Shown here: positions 62,573-64,000 of the stretch, piece by piece
Position numbering within the stretch: the first letter of the stretch is position 1
How the letters are laid out: every line of letters starts with the position of its first letter
From: Progne subis subis
Taxonomy: Eukaryota > Chordata > Aves > Passeriformes > Hirundinidae
Assembly: GCA_022316685.1 (NCBI GenBank)
Contig: JAKJHU010000024.1
Location: forward strand, 5,774,501 to 5,838,500
Reading direction: 5' to 3'
DNA length: 64,000 bases
Translations under genes and position numbers: made by a program
The notes under the pieces: generated by a model
Seen by the model: the letters and a program-made list of their open reading frames with translations, nothing else
What the model was told of the DNA's origin: nothing
Database searches by the model: none

Positions 62573-63910
62573 GCTTTTGTAAGCTATTGCCTATGCTGAA
62601 AACAAGATTGCTCTTCCCTCTTCTAGACTTCCCTCTTCTACATTGAAGGCTCCTCTCCATTCTGTTTAGAAATGGTCATGAGCTTTAGGTTGAGAAATTT
62701 CAAGTGCTGGTACATTGTTTCTTGGAGAATCTTGTGCCATTGTTAGCCTGTTAGTAATTACTCACTTCAGATCTATTTACAGTATCTAAGTCCTGAGTGA
62801 CACCTGCTCAGTAGAAGTGAAAGGAGTTGGGAGACCAATTTTAGTGTGAAGGAAGCAGGATAGCTTGTTGAATGCTGTATTTTAAGCAGGGCTTGTAGCA
62901 CTGTCCAATATTACTTTGCACTGAAGTGTTCATTACAAGACCCTGCTTGTAGTTTGTCTGCAACTTTGCCATATATTTGGACAAAATTTTTAAGTGCCAG
63001 TCCATTACTTCTTTTTTGCATATCAAAAATACAGTCATATATTCATATAAAAGGATTTGTTTGATTCAAGTATGAATGAACAGGGCTGGCAGAAAAAGCA
63101 GTGTCTTTGAAAAAAATCATGATATGTTAGATTTAAAGAAAAAACAGACATCCTTGCTTTGAAGCAAGGAGGTGTAACAGACTGGAAATTGCAAAATTGT
63201 CTTAACAACAGAACTGTCCAGATGCTTTAAAAACCTTCTCTTGGTCAGTTTCTGTGACATTTTTATCACAATGTACAGTTCTCAGGTGCACAGCAGGTAA
63301 CTTCTTCATCACTTGCAATAATTAAGTATTCTTTACTTACAGTTGTGTCCTGGTTTCAGGAACTATATTTTTGGTGGTGAATCTCAGGAATTATTAGAGA
63401 TTTTCAACATTGTTATAGAACTTCGTGGGTTTATAAACTGATACGTTATTTGAATATAGTGTTGAAAATAGACACAGTATCCCACTGAGTATCAGTATCA
63501 GGAATAATCTTTTGGGGGTTCTTCGGTATGCACAGATGCTAGGGGCTCCTTGTTGAGCCATATTTCCGCACAAGTCTTTCTGGCTATGTCTCTGTTCCAG
63601 CGGTTCGAGCTGTCCCCAGAAAGTTACACTTACGTGTTTTCTGCAGTTATTCCTTCTATCCTCAGTCACTCCTGATTCATCAGCAAATATCTGGAACAAT
63701 CACTCAGCAGAATTCTCTTTTCTCCTCTACTGCTGAGAACAGGAGTACAATGTTGCTTAGTTGCTAACTGAACTAGATGATGTTTTCTTCTGTAAAGCTA
63801 ATTAATTAATTTTTTCCAATTAACCAAGTCACTGAGGTCTTGGGTGACTCATCTTGATTCCGGTTACTTTTTGGTGATAGAAAACAACCTAGGGGTTGTT
63901 TTTCAGTTAG

Positions 63911-64000
63911 TTGCACACTGGGTTTTTTTTGTTGTTGGGTTTTTTTGTGTGTGTGTGTTTGTTTTGGTGGTTTTTTTTTGGTTTTTTTTTGGTTTTTTTT
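63911..64000. repeat. G/T low-complexity tract at window end
   Basis: Repeated GGGTTTTTT, (GT)n and GGTTTTTTTT units run to the last base. The same texture is seen at 20307-20366 and, complemented, at 48531-48585. Confidence 0.85.

Larger units (their letters stand above)
56328..64000 (+). other. DPYD: DPYD intron 2 (partial)
   Basis: The intron starts at the consensus donor gtaagt and continues beyond the window. No DPYD exon 3 was recognised; the sequence is AT-rich and non-coding. It contains a tandem duplication just after the donor (56339-56384), a repeat/hairpin element at 61211-61340, a T/C homopolymer block at 62538-62572 and G/T low complexity at the right end. A minus-strand open frame at 63394-63699 is discussed in the findings. 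Confidence 0.8.

Noticed and set aside
1..64000. CR1 LINE 3' ends, CRISPR arrays, rRNA, intact tRNA genes or a mobile defence/biosynthetic system
   Set aside because: None of the characteristic sequences was seen; the window reads as an ordinary vertebrate gene flank plus the first two exons of DPYD.

Overview
This is a vertebrate nuclear window, most likely from a bird. It has no operons and no dense coding. It has one CpG-island promoter, one split gene with GT-AG introns, long AT-rich non-coding tracts, many homopolymer runs and a 100-N assembly gap (55343-55442). Avian origin is inferred from the low recognisable repeat load, the short intron 1 and the character of the gene; nothing seen fixes the species.

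The only gene I can support is the 5' end of DPYD (dihydropyrimidine dehydrogenase), on the + strand. Exon 1 (coding 49921-49959, 13 codons) lies in a CpG island (about 49181-50600). Exon 2 (56217-56327, 37 codons) follows a 6.26-kb intron. Both exon lengths and the phase-0 junctions equal those of human DPYD (c.1-39 and c.40-150). Intron 2 runs off the right edge, so all of the Fe-S, FAD, FMN, NADPH and pyrimidine-binding parts lie outside the window.

Positions 1 to about 49180 are the upstream flank. I see no convincing exon there. In human the 5' neighbour of DPYD is the MIR137 host gene; I looked for the mature miR-137 core on both strands by eye and did not find it. The flank holds old repeat fragments: a candidate solo LTR at 2110-2380, MIR-like CORE-SINE pieces at 19511-19610 and 29296-29345, tRNA-like SINE heads near 35573 and 46081, and an old inverted-repeat element at 35684-35800. 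It also holds several AT-rich, homeodomain- and SOX-site-rich stretches that look like candidate conserved regulatory elements.

I found no evidence of an undescribed biological system. The observations most worth a second look are His at DPYD residue 29 (the position of the human C29R polymorphism), a 23-bp tandem duplication just after the exon 2 splice donor, a palindrome cluster at 9292-9360, an RFX X-box-like site at 28820-28833, and a paired repeat/hairpin element in intron 2 at 61211-61340. All repeat and enhancer calls were made by eye and need alignment to confirm.
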